Source of the DNA: Pseudomonadota bacterium
GTDB taxonomy: Bacteria > Pseudomonadota > Gammaproteobacteria > Burkholderiales > UBA9220
DNA: 64,000 nt
NCBI GenBank assembly: GCA_021845865.1
Contig: JAJZVC010000004.1
Coordinates: 1-64,000 of the forward strand
Direction: 5' to 3'
Position numbers and translations under genes: made by a program. Shown one piece after another: positions 1 to 9,533 of this stretch; the stretch's first letter is position 1; every line of letters starts with the position of its first letter. Below the pieces are notes generated by a model. That model ran no database searches. It was not told the origin of the DNA and was given only the letters and a program-made list of their open reading frames with translations.

Positions 1-32
1 TTATCCCATCATCCCGGCCCGCTGGCGATGGT

Positions 33-245
33 TTATCGTTTCCGCAACGGTTCGAGCAGGGCGGCCAAGCCGTTGTGGTCCAGCTCCTGCATCAATGCCA
101 GCAGGCGGCCGATTTCTCCCGAAGGGACGCCTTCGCGGGCGAACCAGTTGAGGTAATTCCCGGGCAAATCCGCGATCACGCGCCCTTTATATTTACCGTA
201 AGGCATGGTGCGCGTAACCAAGCGTTGCAAATCTTCGGGGTTCAT
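33..245 (-). CDS. DUF3820-type small protein
   Basis: A 70-residue protein that reads like the DUF3820 family. It has the MPYGKYKGR stretch followed by a conserved LPxxYLxWF element, which is the family signature. The biochemical role is unknown; some members are described as quorum-sensing-regulated factors. I start it at ATG 245 because the family's N-terminus begins close to this Met. The frame is open nine codons further to a GTG at 272, without a better ribosome binding site. It is followed by the window edge, so its operon context is not visible. Confidence 0.75.
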   Translation of the reverse strand: MNPEDLQRLVTRTMPYGKYKGRVIADLPGNYLNWFAREGVPSGEIGRLLALMQELDHNGLAALLEPLRKR

Positions 246-288
246 GACCGTGCTTTCTACCAAGGAAGGCACGTCCTGTCAAAACCCC

Positions 289-714
289 CTAAACGGTCTG
301 GACATCGGACAACAGCCACGCCCGCGCATCGTCGAGGTTGAAAAAAACCCGCCCGATAATGCCCCGGCTCCCCGCCAGGAATTCGCCGAGGAGATTATTG
401 TGATCGGCGTGACGATCAAAGAAGGCGATTTTAACGCCCAGCAATTCTTCCGGAACATTGCTGATCAAGCGCACCATGTCTTCATCCGGAATGGCATTAG
501 GAAAATCTTCTTCCACCAGCAGCCGCTTATGGCCGAATCGCCAGCATTCCTGACCGATTTCGCGCCAATAGGCAATGGAAATCTCCAGGCTATCCATCAC
601 GCCGGAAACGAACGCATACAGGTAGGACTCGTAATGCCTGAATTCCAATTGATAGGGCTTAATGCGGTCCATGGCCTCCCCCCGGCTATCTATCGTTATC
701 GTTTTTTTCATCAT
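289..714 (-). CDS. Conserved hypothetical protein, possibly SpoIIAA/STAS-like fold
   Basis: About 141 residues, no signal peptide and no membrane segment. The alternation of strands and helices, with a segment ending in LLVEEDF, recalls the SpoIIAA-like (STAS/SEC14) fold that detects or anchors ligands. That is only a resemblance. The frame is open to 738. I prefer one of the two adjacent ATGs at 714/711, because the protein then starts MKKTITID. It lies 44 bp upstream of the DUF3820 gene on the same strand and may be cotranscribed. Confidence 0.55.
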   Translation of the reverse strand: MMKKTITIDSRGEAMDRIKPYQLEFRHYESYLYAFVSGVMDSLEISIAYWREIGQECWRFGHKRLLVEEDFPNAIPDEDMVRLISNVPEELLGVKIAFFDRHADHNNLLGEFLAGSRGIIGRVFFNLDDARAWLLSDVQTV

Positions 715-884
715 GGGCACCACGGAATCGACCGTCAATCCGTAGAAGCCACAATAGCCTACCGCGCGCCAAAGAGCAGAATCCGCCCCTCTGACAATCC
801 TGGCTTTTGCTTTCCCTCCCGGCTAAACTGCACTAACCTCCGATTCCGAATCCCCCGCCCACTATCGAACAATTGGGGACCCAC

Positions 885-1694
885 ATGAAAAAACTGCTTT
901 TTCTCGTCTTGTTCTGGCTCTCCGCCGGCCAAGGTCTTGCCGAGACTTACTCGTTTGGCGTCGTGCCCCAGTTCGAGCAGCGCAAGACTTTTGCCATCTG
1001 GAAGCCCATCTTGGATGAACTGGAAAGGCGAACCGGCTACACCTTCGACCTGGTAACCACCCCCACCATTCCGGCCTTTGAAAAGCTCTATAACGCCGGT
1101 TCCATGGATTTCGCCTACATGAATCCCTACTACATGGTGGAAAACCCCCAGGGCTACATCCCTCTGGTCCGGGATCAAAAACCAATCATCGGCATCCTCG
1201 TGGTCCGCAAGGACTCGCCCTACCAGTCCCCGGCCGACCTGGCCGGCAAGGAAATCGCCTTCCCCTCTCCCAATGCCATCGGCGCCAGCCTGCTGCCCAG
1301 GGCCGACCTGGCTCGTCAGTTCCACATCAGTTTCGTGCCCCGCTACGTCAAGTCCCACAGTTCCGTCTATCTCCACGTGGCCCAGGGCATTACCGCAGCG
1401 GGCGGCGGCGTCGAGAAAACCCTGGAGGAACAGCCGGACAATATCCGGAGCAGTCTGAAGGTCCTCTATACCACCCGGGCGGTTCCTTCCCACCCCATTT
1501 CGGCCCATCCTCGGGTACCGAAGAAAGTCCGCGATGCCGTCCAGCGGGCGTTGCTGGCCATGGCGGCCACGCCGGAAGGCAAGGCGCTGCTGGACGAAAT
1601 CCCCATGACCCAACCCATCGCCACCTCCGCCAAGGATTACGAGGTAATGCGGGGGTTTGGCCTGGAAGACATGTTCCAGCGAGAGGCTCCCTAA
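885..1694 (+). CDS. PhnD-like periplasmic binding protein, probable sensor subunit
   Basis: A 269-residue secreted protein. It has a signal peptide (MKKLLFLVLFWLSAGQGLAE), then a PhnD-type phosphate/phosphonate-binding fold with FGVVPQF near the N-terminus and the DLAGKEIAFPSPNAIGAS segment in the middle. No ABC permease or ATPase gene is nearby. A histidine kinase starts 6 bp downstream. Known precedent: AioX, a PhnD-fold protein, senses arsenite for the AioS kinase. I infer that this protein presents a small anion to the kinase rather than feeding a transporter; the ligand is unknown. The ATG at 885 is chosen over an in-frame TTG at 873 because it begins a typical signal peptide. Confidence 0.85.
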   Translation: MKKLLFLVLFWLSAGQGLAETYSFGVVPQFEQRKTFAIWKPILDELERRTGYTFDLVTTPTIPAFEKLYNAGSMDFAYMNPYYMVENPQGYIPLVRDQKPIIGILVVRKDSPYQSPADLAGKEIAFPSPNAIGASLLPRADLARQFHISFVPRYVKSHSSVYLHVAQGITAAGGGVEKTLEEQPDNIRSSLKVLYTTRAVPSHPISAHPRVPKKVRDAVQRALLAMAATPEGKALLDEIPMTQPIATSAKDYEVMRGFGLEDMFQREAP

Positions 1695-1700
1695 GGAACG

Positions 1701-3233
1701 ATGGCAGAAGTGAAATTTCCCTGCTCCCGCTGCAGAAGTCTTCGGCTCAAGCTATTCGCTCCACTGGTCATTGTCTTCCTGGCATTGCTGGCCTACGTGC
1801 AGTGGGTATGGATGCCCCAATCCATCCAGTACAGCAAGGACTTCTACCACCGGATGCAGGACAAGCAGCTCCTCAATATCGGCGAGGGCCTGGTTCCCTT
1901 GATCCTGGCGGACCAGCTGGCGGAAATCCACGCCTCCCTGGATGCCTTCAAGCGTGAGAATCCGGACTGGCTCAATCTGGAGCTGTTCAATGCCAAAGGA
2001 CAGCGGCTTTATCCTTTGGAAACTCCGGCCACTCCCGCCAATGACCCGGATATCGACGTCCACCAGCGCCAAATCATGCTTGAAGGCCACCCCTTGGGCC
2101 TGCTGCGCGTCACCGAAACCCATCAGCATCTTCTTGCCAGCATCCGTGCCGCTCACCACCACCTGCTGCTGGTGTTGCTGGTGGCGCCCATTCTCTTTTT
2201 CATCATGCTGGCCATCCTCCTGGAGGCGGCCATCATCAGGCCGATGGCCAAACTGGCCGAGGCTTCCCACAAATTGGCGGAAGGGAAGTTCGATACCGAA
2301 CTTCCGCGCGACAGGGGCGATGAAGTCGGCGAACTGGTAAACAGCTTCGCCGCCATGCGGGAGGAAATCCGCCAGAACCAAACTGCCCTGCGCAAGGAAA
2401 TCCATGACCGGCAACAGGCCGAAGAGGACCTGATTGTCCTCAACAATAGCCTGGAAGAGCGCGTCCGGGACGAAGTGGCAAAGAACCGGCAAAAAGACCT
2501 GCTGCTGATCCAGCAGTCCCGCCTGGCCGCCATGGGGGAAATGGTGCACAACATCGCCCACCAATGGCGCCAGCCCCTCAATGCGCTGGCCCTGGTGATC
2601 CGCAACATCAAGGACGATTACGAGTTCGGCGAACTGGGGCAGGAATCCCTCGACCACGCGGTGAACAGCGCCCAGAACCTGCTGAACCGGATGTCCACCA
2701 CCATCGACGATTTCCGTGATTTCTTCCGTCCGGATCAGGAAAAGAAACTGTTCAACGTGGCCGATGCCGTTCGGCAAGCGGCCAGCATCATGGAAGCCTC
2801 CTACCGCAACAATCACATCTCCCTGGAAATGGCCCTGCCGGAAGACTTGATCGTGGACGGCTTCCCCTCCCAGTACAGCCAGGCGGTGCTCAACATCCTG
2901 GCCAATGCCAAGGAAATCATCCAATCCCGTAAAATAGACCCTGGCCTGGTGCGCGTCAGCCTGGAAGCAGCCGACGGCTTCGCGGCCCTGACGATTGAGG
3001 ATAATGCCGGAGGCATTGCCGACGACGTCCTGCCCAAGGTGTTCGACCCTTACTTCACCACCAAGGAACAGGGCAGCGGAATCGGCCTCTATATGACTAA
3101 AATGATTATCGAACGGAACATGGAAGGCCGTGTCGCCGCCGCCAATTCAGCCAGCGGCGCGCGGTTCACGATCTCCGTTCCCCTTCAACCCGCTCCCGGA
3201 AAGACCGCCGGGAAGGATGTCCATGATGAATGA
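1701..3233 (+). CDS. Membrane sensor histidine kinase
   Basis: 510 residues. A membrane segment near residues 15-33 is followed by a periplasmic sensor region of about 115 residues, a second membrane segment near 150-175, HAMP, a coiled coil, then HisKA and HATPase domains. The H-box is NIAHQWRQPLN with His287 as the phosphorylated residue. The N-box has NAKEII, and the G boxes are EDNAGGI and GSGIGLYMTK. The N-terminus also contains a CSRC motif just before the first membrane segment. Its end overlaps the start of the HD-GYP regulator gene, which is the probable partner. Confidence 0.93.
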   Translation: MAEVKFPCSRCRSLRLKLFAPLVIVFLALLAYVQWVWMPQSIQYSKDFYHRMQDKQLLNIGEGLVPLILADQLAEIHASLDAFKRENPDWLNLELFNAKGQRLYPLETPATPANDPDIDVHQRQIMLEGHPLGLLRVTETHQHLLASIRAAHHHLLLVLLVAPILFFIMLAILLEAAIIRPMAKLAEASHKLAEGKFDTELPRDRGDEVGELVNSFAAMREEIRQNQTALRKEIHDRQQAEEDLIVLNNSLEERVRDEVAKNRQKDLLLIQQSRLAAMGEMVHNIAHQWRQPLNALALVIRNIKDDYEFGELGQESLDHAVNSAQNLLNRMSTTIDDFRDFFRPDQEKKLFNVADAVRQAASIMEASYRNNHISLEMALPEDLIVDGFPSQYSQAVLNILANAKEIIQSRKIDPGLVRVSLEAADGFAALTIEDNAGGIADDVLPKVFDPYFTTKEQGSGIGLYMTKMIIERNMEGRVAAANSASGARFTISVPLQPAPGKTAGKDVHDE

Positions 3234-4254
3234 CACTGCCGAACAATCCATCGATCTGGAGTTCCTCAAGACGCTCACCATCCTCTACGTGGAGGACGAC
3301 CCGGAAATCCGCGACCTGCTGTCCCATTTTCTCGCGCGGCGGGTAAAGCAGCTCGACATGGCGGTGAACGGCCAGGAAGGCCTCGACGCCTTCAACCTGA
3401 ACCGCTACGACGTGGTGGTCACCGACATCAAGATGCCGGTGATGGACGGCCTTGAAATGGCGGAGCACATCAAGAAAAGCCCCAACCACGAAGTCCCCAT
3501 TATCGTCATCACCGCCTACAGCGACCGGGACTACCTGCTCCGCGCCATCGACCTGGGCATCGACCGCTACGTCACCAAGCCCATCGACGCCGACATGCTG
3601 CTGGCCGCCATCTACAAAAGTGCGCGGGCCCGCTTCAATCAGCTGGAAGTGGCGCGGGCCCGGGAACAGGTTCTGGATACTCTGCAACAGACCGTGAACG
3701 TGCTCTCCCGCGCCATCGAAATGCGCGATCCCTATACCGACGGCCACCAGAAGCGTGTCTCCCTCCTTGCCGCCGCCATCGCCGAGGAAATGGGGCTACC
3801 GGAGGAAAGGGTAACGGGCATCCGCGTCGGCGGCATGATCCACGATATCGGCAAAATCCACATACCGACGGAAATCCTCAGCAAGCCAGGAAAATTGAAC
3901 CCTCTGGAATTCGATATCATCAAGACCCACAGCGAGGCCGGCTCGGATATCCTGAAGGAAACCACCTTCCCCTGGCCCATCGAACAGATGGTCCGCCAGC
4001 ACCACGAAAAACTCGACGGTTCCGGCTACCCGGGGGGATTGAAAGGCGAGGACATCCTGCTCGAGGCGCGCATCATCGCCGTGGCGGACGTCATCGAAGC
4101 CATGAGTTCCCATCGTCCCTATCGCCCCGCCCTGGGCATGGATGCCGCCCTGGAGGAAATTCGCCGCCACCGGGGCACCCTTTATGACGAGAATGTAGTC
4201 GACAGCTGCCTGCGCGTCATCGAAAAACACGGCAGCCACTTTTTCGAGACCTGA
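3223..4254 (+). CDS. Response regulator with HD-GYP c-di-GMP phosphodiesterase domain
   Basis: About 343 residues. An N-terminal receiver domain has acidic EDD near residue 25, phospho-acceptor Asp68 in VVTDIKMPVMDG and a KPID segment. The C-terminal HD-GYP domain shows HDIGKIHIP and HHEKLDGSGYPGG, the full metal-binding and GYP motif set, so hydrolysis of cyclic di-GMP is expected. The start is one of ATG 3223/3226, preceded by GGAAGG at 3211-3216 and lying inside the last codons of the kinase gene. A longer upstream reading frame exists but overlaps the kinase without a binding site. The three-gene set links a periplasmic signal to c-di-GMP turnover. Confidence 0.92.
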   Translation: MMNDTAEQSIDLEFLKTLTILYVEDDPEIRDLLSHFLARRVKQLDMAVNGQEGLDAFNLNRYDVVVTDIKMPVMDGLEMAEHIKKSPNHEVPIIVITAYSDRDYLLRAIDLGIDRYVTKPIDADMLLAAIYKSARARFNQLEVARAREQVLDTLQQTVNVLSRAIEMRDPYTDGHQKRVSLLAAAIAEEMGLPEERVTGIRVGGMIHDIGKIHIPTEILSKPGKLNPLEFDIIKTHSEAGSDILKETTFPWPIEQMVRQHHEKLDGSGYPGGLKGEDILLEARIIAVADVIEAMSSHRPYRPALGMDAALEEIRRHRGTLYDENVVDSCLRVIEKHGSHFFET

Positions 4255-4274
4255 GCCAGGGCGCGGGGAAAACA

Positions 4275-4303
4275 AAAGGGCAGCTCCCTGGCTGCCCTTT
4301 GTT
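4275..4303 (+). terminator. Rho-independent terminator
   Basis: A 10-bp perfect stem, AAAGGGCAGC paired with GCTGCCCTTT, has a 6-nt loop and is followed by T-rich sequence. It lies 20 bp after the HD-GYP stop codon and ends the signalling operon. Confidence 0.85.
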
Positions 4304-4320
4304 GTATTCCCGCTCAAGCC

Positions 4321-4611
4321 TCAACGGAAGATTTTCACCATCCATTCACCGGTCTTCAGCAAGTGGCCGAGGGACACGCCGCTCAAGGGCCACTCCCGCA
4401 GCACCGCGTCCAGACCCGTGCCCGCCGCCGGCTCGGAATGCTTCAAGCAGGTATAGGCAAAACACAACTCGCCGTTTCGGGTATACCCCTTCACGCCGTG
4501 GCCGTTCGCCTCGATTCGTTCCGGCACCACGATGGCGTCGGACTCCAGGCCGCACGCCTTGACGGTGGTATTCAGAACACTGGCGGTGGTATTGATCGTC
4601 GCCGCTGTCAT
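4321..4611 (-). CDS. Hypothetical protein, 96 aa
   Basis: A soluble 96-residue protein not recognised. It has three cysteines and no signal peptide. Its start codon overlaps the stop of the upstream ribbon-helix-helix gene (ATGA, 4608-4611), so the two are translationally coupled. The pairing of a small DNA-binding protein with a small partner resembles toxin-antitoxin or autoregulated pairs, but nothing in this sequence identifies a toxin fold. Confidence 0.6.
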   Translation of the reverse strand: MTAATINTTASVLNTTVKACGLESDAIVVPERIEANGHGVKGYTRNGELCFAYTCLKHSEPAAGTGLDAVLREWPLSGVSLGHLLKTGEWMVKIFR

Positions 4612-4832
4612 TTCTTGCCTCCTTTCGCCTTCACTGCCGCCTTGGCCTTGCCTTGCGGCGCTTCCTCGGCTTCCTGTTCCCCCAGATACTGGTCCACATA
4701 CTCCCTCATATGAGCCCGCAACACCTGGCTCGCCGTCAGGTCGTTCTGCTTGCAGGCCTTCTCGAAAGCCTTTTTCAGGTTCTTGCCGACGCGGATTTGC
4801 AGAAACACTTTTTTATCGCCATCCGCTCCCAT
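4608..4832 (-). CDS. Small ribbon-helix-helix-like DNA-binding protein
   Basis: 74 residues. The centre (FLQIRVGKNLKKAFEKAC, then DLTASQVLRAHMREYV) has the strand-helix-helix layout of CopG/Arc proteins. The last 15 residues are rich in Lys and Ala. ATG 4832 is preceded by a strong GGAGG-type ribosome binding site (4837-4846), which favours it over the ATG at 4856. It probably represses its own two-gene operon. Confidence 0.65.
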   Translation of the reverse strand: MGADGDKKVFLQIRVGKNLKKAFEKACKQNDLTASQVLRAHMREYVDQYLGEQEAEEAPQGKAKAAVKAKGGKK

Positions 4833-4999
4833 CAGCCTTCCTCCCTTATTATTCAACCGTGACTAAGCGCATATTGTAGTGACAACGTAGTGAAAATCAA
4901 CCCCCTCGCGACTCTGCTTTCTTTCCCATACAATGGGTTGCAGTTTTTTTTAAATCAGTTTCAGAAAATTGAACAATTACCGAAGGACATCATAAACTT

Positions 5000-5028
5000 T
5001 TGAAGATACAAGTTGAATTCGGTATACT
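5000..5028 (+). promoter_or_regulatory. Probable sigma-70 promoter of rhlE
   Basis: TTGAAG (5000-5005) and TATACT (5023-5028) are separated by 17 bp. Transcription from here would leave an untranslated leader of about 95 nt before the rhlE start. The surrounding 4860-5020 stretch is AT-rich and holds no gene. Confidence 0.65.
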
Positions 5029-5128
5029 GCGCCCACATAAACTTGCGAACCAGCGGAAAGTTGCAAGACCTGCCCCTGCATGCACGCTTCATCCATCACC
5101 CAGTCCCGGCATCCCCGGGCACACCGCC

Positions 5129-6451
5129 ATGACCTTTGCTGATCTCGGCCTGTCGCCTGAAATTCTGAAAGCCATCGCCGACCAAGGCTACACCGAGCCG
5201 ACGCCCATCCAGGCCCAGGCCATTCCGGTGGTGCTCGAAGGCCGCGACATCATGGCCGGCGCCCAGACCGGCACCGGCAAGACCGCCGCCTTCACGCTCC
5301 CGCTGCTGCAGCGCCTCCTCCCCTTCGCCAATGCCAGCACTTCTCCGGCCATGCACCCGGTACGGGCCTTGATCCTGACCCCGACGCGGGAGTTGGCCAT
5401 GCAGGTGGAAGAAAGCGTCAAGACCTACGGCAAATATCTCCCCCTGCGCACGACCGCCGTTTACGGTGGAGTCAACATCACCCCCCAAACAGAAGCCCTG
5501 CGCCGCGGCGTGGAAGTGCTCGTGGCGACGCCGGGCCGCCTCCTGGACCACCTCCAGCAAAAATCGGTGAACCTGTCCCAGGTGAGCTTCCTCGTTCTCG
5601 ACGAAGCGGACCGCATGCTGGACATGGGCTTCATCCCGGACATTCGCCGCATCCTCGCCCTGATGCCGCCGAGGCGCCAGAACCTGCTGTTCTCCGCCAC
5701 CTTCGCTCCGGAAATCAAGAAGCTGGCGGATACCCTTCTCACCGCCCCGGTGACCATCGAAGTGGCACGGCGCAACAGCGCGGCCGAAACAGTCACCCAG
5801 TCGGTCTATCTGGTCGAGGAGAAAAAGAAGCGGGATGTCCTGACCAACCTGATCCGCACCCACAACATGCGCCAGGTTCTGGTATTCACCCGCACCAAGC
5901 TGTCCGCCGAGCGCCTGTTCCGCCAACTGGAACGGGACGGCATCGCCAGCGCCGCCATCCACGGCGACAAGAGCCAGATTCAGCGCACCCAGGCCCTGAA
6001 CGACTTCAAGGAAGGAAAGATCGTCGCCCTGGTGGCCACCGACGTGGCGGCCCGCGGCCTGGACATCGACGAACTGCCCCACGTCATCAACTACGAGTTG
6101 CCGCCGGTGCCGGAAGACTACGTCCACCGCATCGGCCGGACTGGCCGCGCCGGCGCCACGGGGGATGCCCTCTCCCTGGTCAGCCCCGAGGAAAACAAAT
6201 TCCTGGCGGAAATCGAGCGGATTCTCAAACGCACCCTGCCCCGGGAGACGCCTCCCGAGACCGGTGCCAGTTTCCGCAGCAAGCGCCATCCCGTGGCGCA
6301 TTCCGCCCACGCCGAAGAAGTCAACGCGGAGCCCTCCGCCCTCTTCGACACCCAGCTCCTCCCGGAACAGAAAGCGCCCCCCCCTGCCACGGCCAGGAAA
6401 CCGCCCCAGCTTGCCGCCTTGCTCGGCGGCATCCCCTGGAAGCGCGACTGA
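5129..6451 (+). CDS. rhlE: DEAD-box ATP-dependent RNA helicase RhlE
   Basis: 440 residues. Motifs in order: the Q-motif region ([14 protein letters not shown]), [20 protein letters not shown] in [16 protein letters not shown], and [10 protein letters not shown]. The order and the short C-terminal extension match RhlE-type helicases, which remodel RNA during ribosome assembly and RNA decay. The start at ATG 5129 gives the usual [14 protein letters not shown]-terminus. It lacks a clear ribosome binding site and follows a leader of about 95 nt, so translation may be regulated. The frame is open upstream to 5000, but that part is outside the family. Confidence 0.95.
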   Translation: MTFADLGLSPEILKAIADQGYTEPTPIQAQAIPVVLEGRDIMAGAQTGTGKTAAFTLPLLQRLLPFANASTSPAMHPVRALILTPTRELAMQVEESVKTYGKYLPLRTTAVYGGVNITPQTEALRRGVEVLVATPGRLLDHLQQKSVNLSQVSFLVLDEADRMLDMGFIPDIRRILALMPPRRQNLLFSATFAPEIKKLADTLLTAPVTIEVARRNSAAETVTQSVYLVEEKKKRDVLTNLIRTHNMRQVLVFTRTKLSAERLFRQLERDGIASAAIHGDKSQIQRTQALNDFKEGKIVALVATDVAARGLDIDELPHVINYELPPVPEDYVHRIGRTGRAGATGDALSLVSPEENKFLAEIERILKRTLPRETPPETGASFRSKRHPVAHSAHAEEVNAEPSALFDTQLLPEQKAPPPATARKPPQLAALLGGIPWKRD

Positions 6452-6465
6452 CAACCTAAAGCCCC

Positions 6466-6990
6466 TCAGCCGTTGCTGAAGCGTATCGGCTGAGCGCCTT
6501 TCGGGCGTTGAAAGAAGAGATAGTTGGTAAAGGCCCGGTATTCCTCGATGACGCCGGGGCGTTTCAGGGAAAAGCGGATGGAGAAGGGGATCGTCACCAC
6601 CTCCTCCCCCGCGACGCAGCCTTCGCATACCGGCGTGGCGCCGACTCCGACGGCAATCGCCCCTGCCGGCATGCGATACCCCCCCCGATTCAGGCATTGG
6701 GCGAAACGATCCAGGGACAAAAGCTCGACCTCCCGCATGGCCATCCCCGGCACATTCGCCATGAGCGTCACCTTCTCGCTGCAAGCCAGCTTCTCGGGCT
6801 GGTTCAGGAATCCCGCTTGAACATAGGCCTCCTTGAGCAGCAGCGTCGTCCGGTCGCCGTTCTCCACATGCAGCAGCAATGGCCGCGACAGATCGAGCAT
6901 CGCCCGGGCATGGATAGCGCCTAAATCCCCCCCCGCCGCCGCCAAGGGCAGCAGCGTCAGCAGCCAGAGAAACCGGCGCGCCTGGCGCAT
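6466..6990 (-). CDS. Hypothetical secreted protein
   Basis: 174 residues with an N-terminal signal peptide (RRFLWLLTLLPLAAAGG). The mature part contains a CEGC pair. Not recognised. It begins 10 bp after the rlmD stop codon on the same strand and is the last gene of the cysM-rlmD operon. Confidence 0.6.
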   Translation of the reverse strand: MRQARRFLWLLTLLPLAAAGGDLGAIHARAMLDLSRPLLLHVENGDRTTLLLKEAYVQAGFLNQPEKLACSEKVTLMANVPGMAMREVELLSLDRFAQCLNRGGYRMPAGAIAVGVGATPVCEGCVAGEEVVTIPFSIRFSLKRPGVIEEYRAFTNYLFFQRPKGAQPIRFSNG

Positions 6991-7000
6991 GGAGCCGCTC

Positions 7001-8332
7001 TCAGCGCTCGAACAGCGCCACGGATTCCACGTGGGCGGTATGGGGGAACATATTCGCCACGCCAGCCGCTTTCAGCCGATACCCCTGGGCATGCACCAGC
7101 ACCGCGGCATCCCGCGCCAGGGTGGCGGGATTGCAGGAAACGTAAACAATGCGCCCAGGCGCCTCGGAACCCAGCGCCTTCACCACTTCCACCGCCCCAT
7201 CCCGGGGCGGGTCAATCAACAGCTTGTCGAAGCGGCCCATGGCCGCCAGCTCCGGTTCCCCCACCTCGAACAGGTTGGCGACATGGAATTCGGCGCGGTG
7301 CGCCAGGCCGTTGAGGGCGGCATTCTCCCCGGCGCGGCGAACCAGGGCCGCGCTGCCCTCCACACCCACCACGTGGGCGCCCCGCCGGGCGATGGGAAGC
7401 GAAAAATTGCCCAGGCCGCAAAACAGGTCGCCGACGCGCTCGCCGGGACGGGGGTCGAGCAGGGCGATGGCCCGCCGCAGCAATACCCGGTTGATGAAGG
7501 GGTTCACCTGGGTGAATTCGGTGGGATGGAAGGGCATGGTCACGCCGAATTCCGGCAAGCTGTAGCTGAGCTGGGGCGCGTCCAGGGGATGAAAAGGCCG
7601 CGCCGTGTCCGGCCCCTTGGTCTGGAGGAATATCTGCACGCCGTAGTGGCCGGCGAATTCCCGCAGCAGGTTTTCGTCCTGGCCGTTCAGAGGTTCCAGG
7701 ATGCGCAGGCTGAGCACGTCCACCTGCTCGCCGAGGGCGATCTCCACCTGGGGCAGCCGGTCGCGGAGGGAAAGGCGGTTGATCGTTTCCCGCAGGGGAT
7801 CGATGAGGGCGGAAATCCGTGCCGGCAGGATGGGGCAGACGTGCATGTCGGCGACGAAGCTGCTGCGCTTTTCGTGGAAGCCCACCAGCACGCCGCCCTT
7901 CTTCTCCACATGGCGCACCGACAGGCGGGCCCGGTGGCGGTATCCCCAGGTGGGTCCGTAGATGGGCGGCAGCAGCTGCTCCGCTTTCACCTTGCCGATG
8001 TGCCACAGGTTGTCTTCCAGCACCCGCTGCTTTGCCGCCACCTGCGCCCCCGGCTCCAGGTGCTGCATGGAGCAGCCGCCGCAAACGCCGAAGTGGGGGC
8101 AGCCAGGCGCGGTCCGCTGGGAACTTTCCCGCAGGATGCGGGTAGCCACCGCCTTTTCATAACTGGGTTTCACCCGATAGGGCAGGCACTCCACCTCTTC
8201 ACCGGGCAGCGCTCCCTCGACGAACACGGTCTTGCCCTCGACGCGGGCCACGCCCTGGCCTTCGTGGTCCAAGGACTCGATCGCCACCACGCGGGGCTCG
8301 GACTCGACTTTCACTCTCGATCTGGATCTCAA
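7001..8332 (-). CDS. rlmD: 23S rRNA (uracil-1939-C5)-methyltransferase RlmD
   Basis: 443 residues: TRAM domain, iron-sulphur domain, then SAM-dependent methyltransferase. The four cluster cysteines are visible (Cys78, Cys84, Cys87 in [11 protein letters not shown] and Cys166 in MHVCPIL). The C-terminal [11 protein letters not shown] holds the catalytic Cys. The enzyme methylates U1939 of 23S rRNA. The start is TTG 8332, overlapping the upstream exonuclease stop and preceded by an AGAGG site; an in-frame GTG at 8314 is the alternative. Confidence 0.93.
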   Translation of the reverse strand: MRSRSRVKVESEPRVVAIESLDHEGQGVARVEGKTVFVEGALPGEEVECLPYRVKPSYEKAVATRILRESSQRTAPGCPHFGVCGGCSMQHLEPGAQVAAKQRVLEDNLWHIGKVKAEQLLPPIYGPTWGYRHRARLSVRHVEKKGGVLVGFHEKRSSFVADMHVCPILPARISALIDPLRETINRLSLRDRLPQVEIALGEQVDVLSLRILEPLNGQDENLLREFAGHYGVQIFLQTKGPDTARPFHPLDAPQLSYSLPEFGVTMPFHPTEFTQVNPFINRVLLRRAIALLDPRPGERVGDLFCGLGNFSLPIARRGAHVVGVEGSAALVRRAGENAALNGLAHRAEFHVANLFEVGEPELAAMGRFDKLLIDPPRDGAVEVVKALGSEAPGRIVYVSCNPATLARDAAVLVHAQGYRLKAAGVANMFPHTAHVESVALFER

Positions 8333-9117
8333 TCACCACCTCTTTCCGTCCGCCAGCCGGCCAGGAATTCGCGCCAGTGGGTCTCGTCGGACTTGGCGAG
8401 AACGCCCCGCACCAGCTCGCATTCGGCATCGTAGGCGTCCCGCGTCAGCATCCCGCGCAGCAATTGGAAGCGCAAATAGACCAGATAGGTGTTGACCACG
8501 TCGGTTTCGCAGTAATCGCGGATGGCTTTCATCTCTCCCTGCTGATAGGCGTCCCACACCTTGGAGCCGTCCATTCCCAGCTTGCCGGGGAAGCCGCACA
8601 GCTGGGCCATTTCGTCGAGGGGAACGTAGGCCCGGGGCTGGTACAGGGCCAGGAGGTCCATCAGGTCCAGATGCCGGGCATGGTAGCGGCTGATGTAGTT
8701 GTTCCACTTGAAATCCCGGTCGTCGTCGCCCATGTCCCAGTAGCGGGGCGCCTGGACGCCGTGGACGAGGGCCCGGTAATGAAGCACCGGCAAGTCGAAG
8801 CCGCCGCCGTTCCAGGAGACGAGCTGGGGGGTGTACTTCTCGATGCCCTCGAAGAAGCGCCGGATCAGTTCCCCTTCGCCGTCCTCCAAACTCCCGAGGG
8901 ACCACACGCGGAAATTGTCCTTGTCCCGCAGCACGCAGGAAATGGCCGCCACGCGCTGGAGGTGGAGGGGCAGGAAATCGCTGCCGTTGCTCTGGCGGCG
9001 CTGCTGGAAGGCGAGCTGTGCCACCTGGCCGTCGTCCATCCCTTCCAGGCCGTTGAGCCTGCGCAGGCCACCGACATCGGGGATGGTTTCGATATCGAAA
9101 ACCAGGACCGGGATCAT
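8329..9117 (-). CDS. Predicted 3'-5' exonuclease, PolB-like family
   Basis: 262 residues of the DnaQ-like fold. Exo I is VFDIETIPD, Exo II is [12 protein letters not shown], and Exo III is [10 protein letters not shown], so the acidic metal ligands are complete. It belongs to the stand-alone exonucleases related to the proofreading domain of family B polymerases. ATG 9117 begins directly with the [11 protein letters not shown] strand and overlaps the YdbL-like stop codon. The cellular substrate is not known. Confidence 0.88.
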   Translation of the reverse strand: MIPVLVFDIETIPDVGGLRRLNGLEGMDDGQVAQLAFQQRRQSNGSDFLPLHLQRVAAISCVLRDKDNFRVWSLGSLEDGEGELIRRFFEGIEKYTPQLVSWNGGGFDLPVLHYRALVHGVQAPRYWDMGDDDRDFKWNNYISRYHARHLDLMDLLALYQPRAYVPLDEMAQLCGFPGKLGMDGSKVWDAYQQGEMKAIRDYCETDVVNTYLVYLRFQLLRGMLTRDAYDAECELVRGVLAKSDETHWREFLAGWRTERGGD

Positions 9118-9533
9118 TTCTGGACCCAGGCGCCGTTCGGTTTCTGGTACCACCATCCCGGCCGTGCCCGCTCGATCCAGCGCTGGGCAAACGTATCGCG
9201 CACTTCCTGTTCCCACTCGGGGTGGCCGTTGGCCCGGGCGATTTCCCGATACAGGGCATGGCGGTCCTGGTTGTCGTCCGCCACCAGGGCGCTTACCGCT
9301 TGCCGCTGGTCGAGGGGAATGAGCGACGCATCGCGCACCGCCAGCATGCCGTCCCAGGTCAGGCCCACGGCGCCACTGGCAAGATATTCCCGCAGGTCAT
9401 GAAAATGGTTGTGCAGGTCTTGCCGAATCTGCTGAATGGCCGGCGTGTTGATCTGCAGGTCGGCGGCCGCCAAGACGGAGGTTGACGCCAGCGCGAGCGC
9501 GCCGGCCGCGAACAAACGGATCAGGCGGTTCAT
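9114..9533 (-). CDS. ydbL: YdbL family (DUF1318) periplasmic protein
   Basis: 139 residues with a cleavable signal peptide ending near ASTSVLAAA. The body matches the YdbL/DUF1318 pattern of a helical domain and a C-terminal [16 protein letters not shown]. It forms an overlapping gene set with a YnbE-like lipoprotein and a YdbH-like AsmA protein. In E. coli, YdbL is reported to help YdbH and YnbE form the bridge that carries phospholipid between membranes. Confidence 0.85.
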   Translation of the reverse strand: MNRLIRLFAAGALALASTSVLAAADLQINTPAIQQIRQDLHNHFHDLREYLASGAVGLTWDGMLAVRDASLIPLDQRQAVSALVADDNQDRHALYREIARANGHPEWEQEVRDTFAQRWIERARPGWWYQKPNGAWVQK

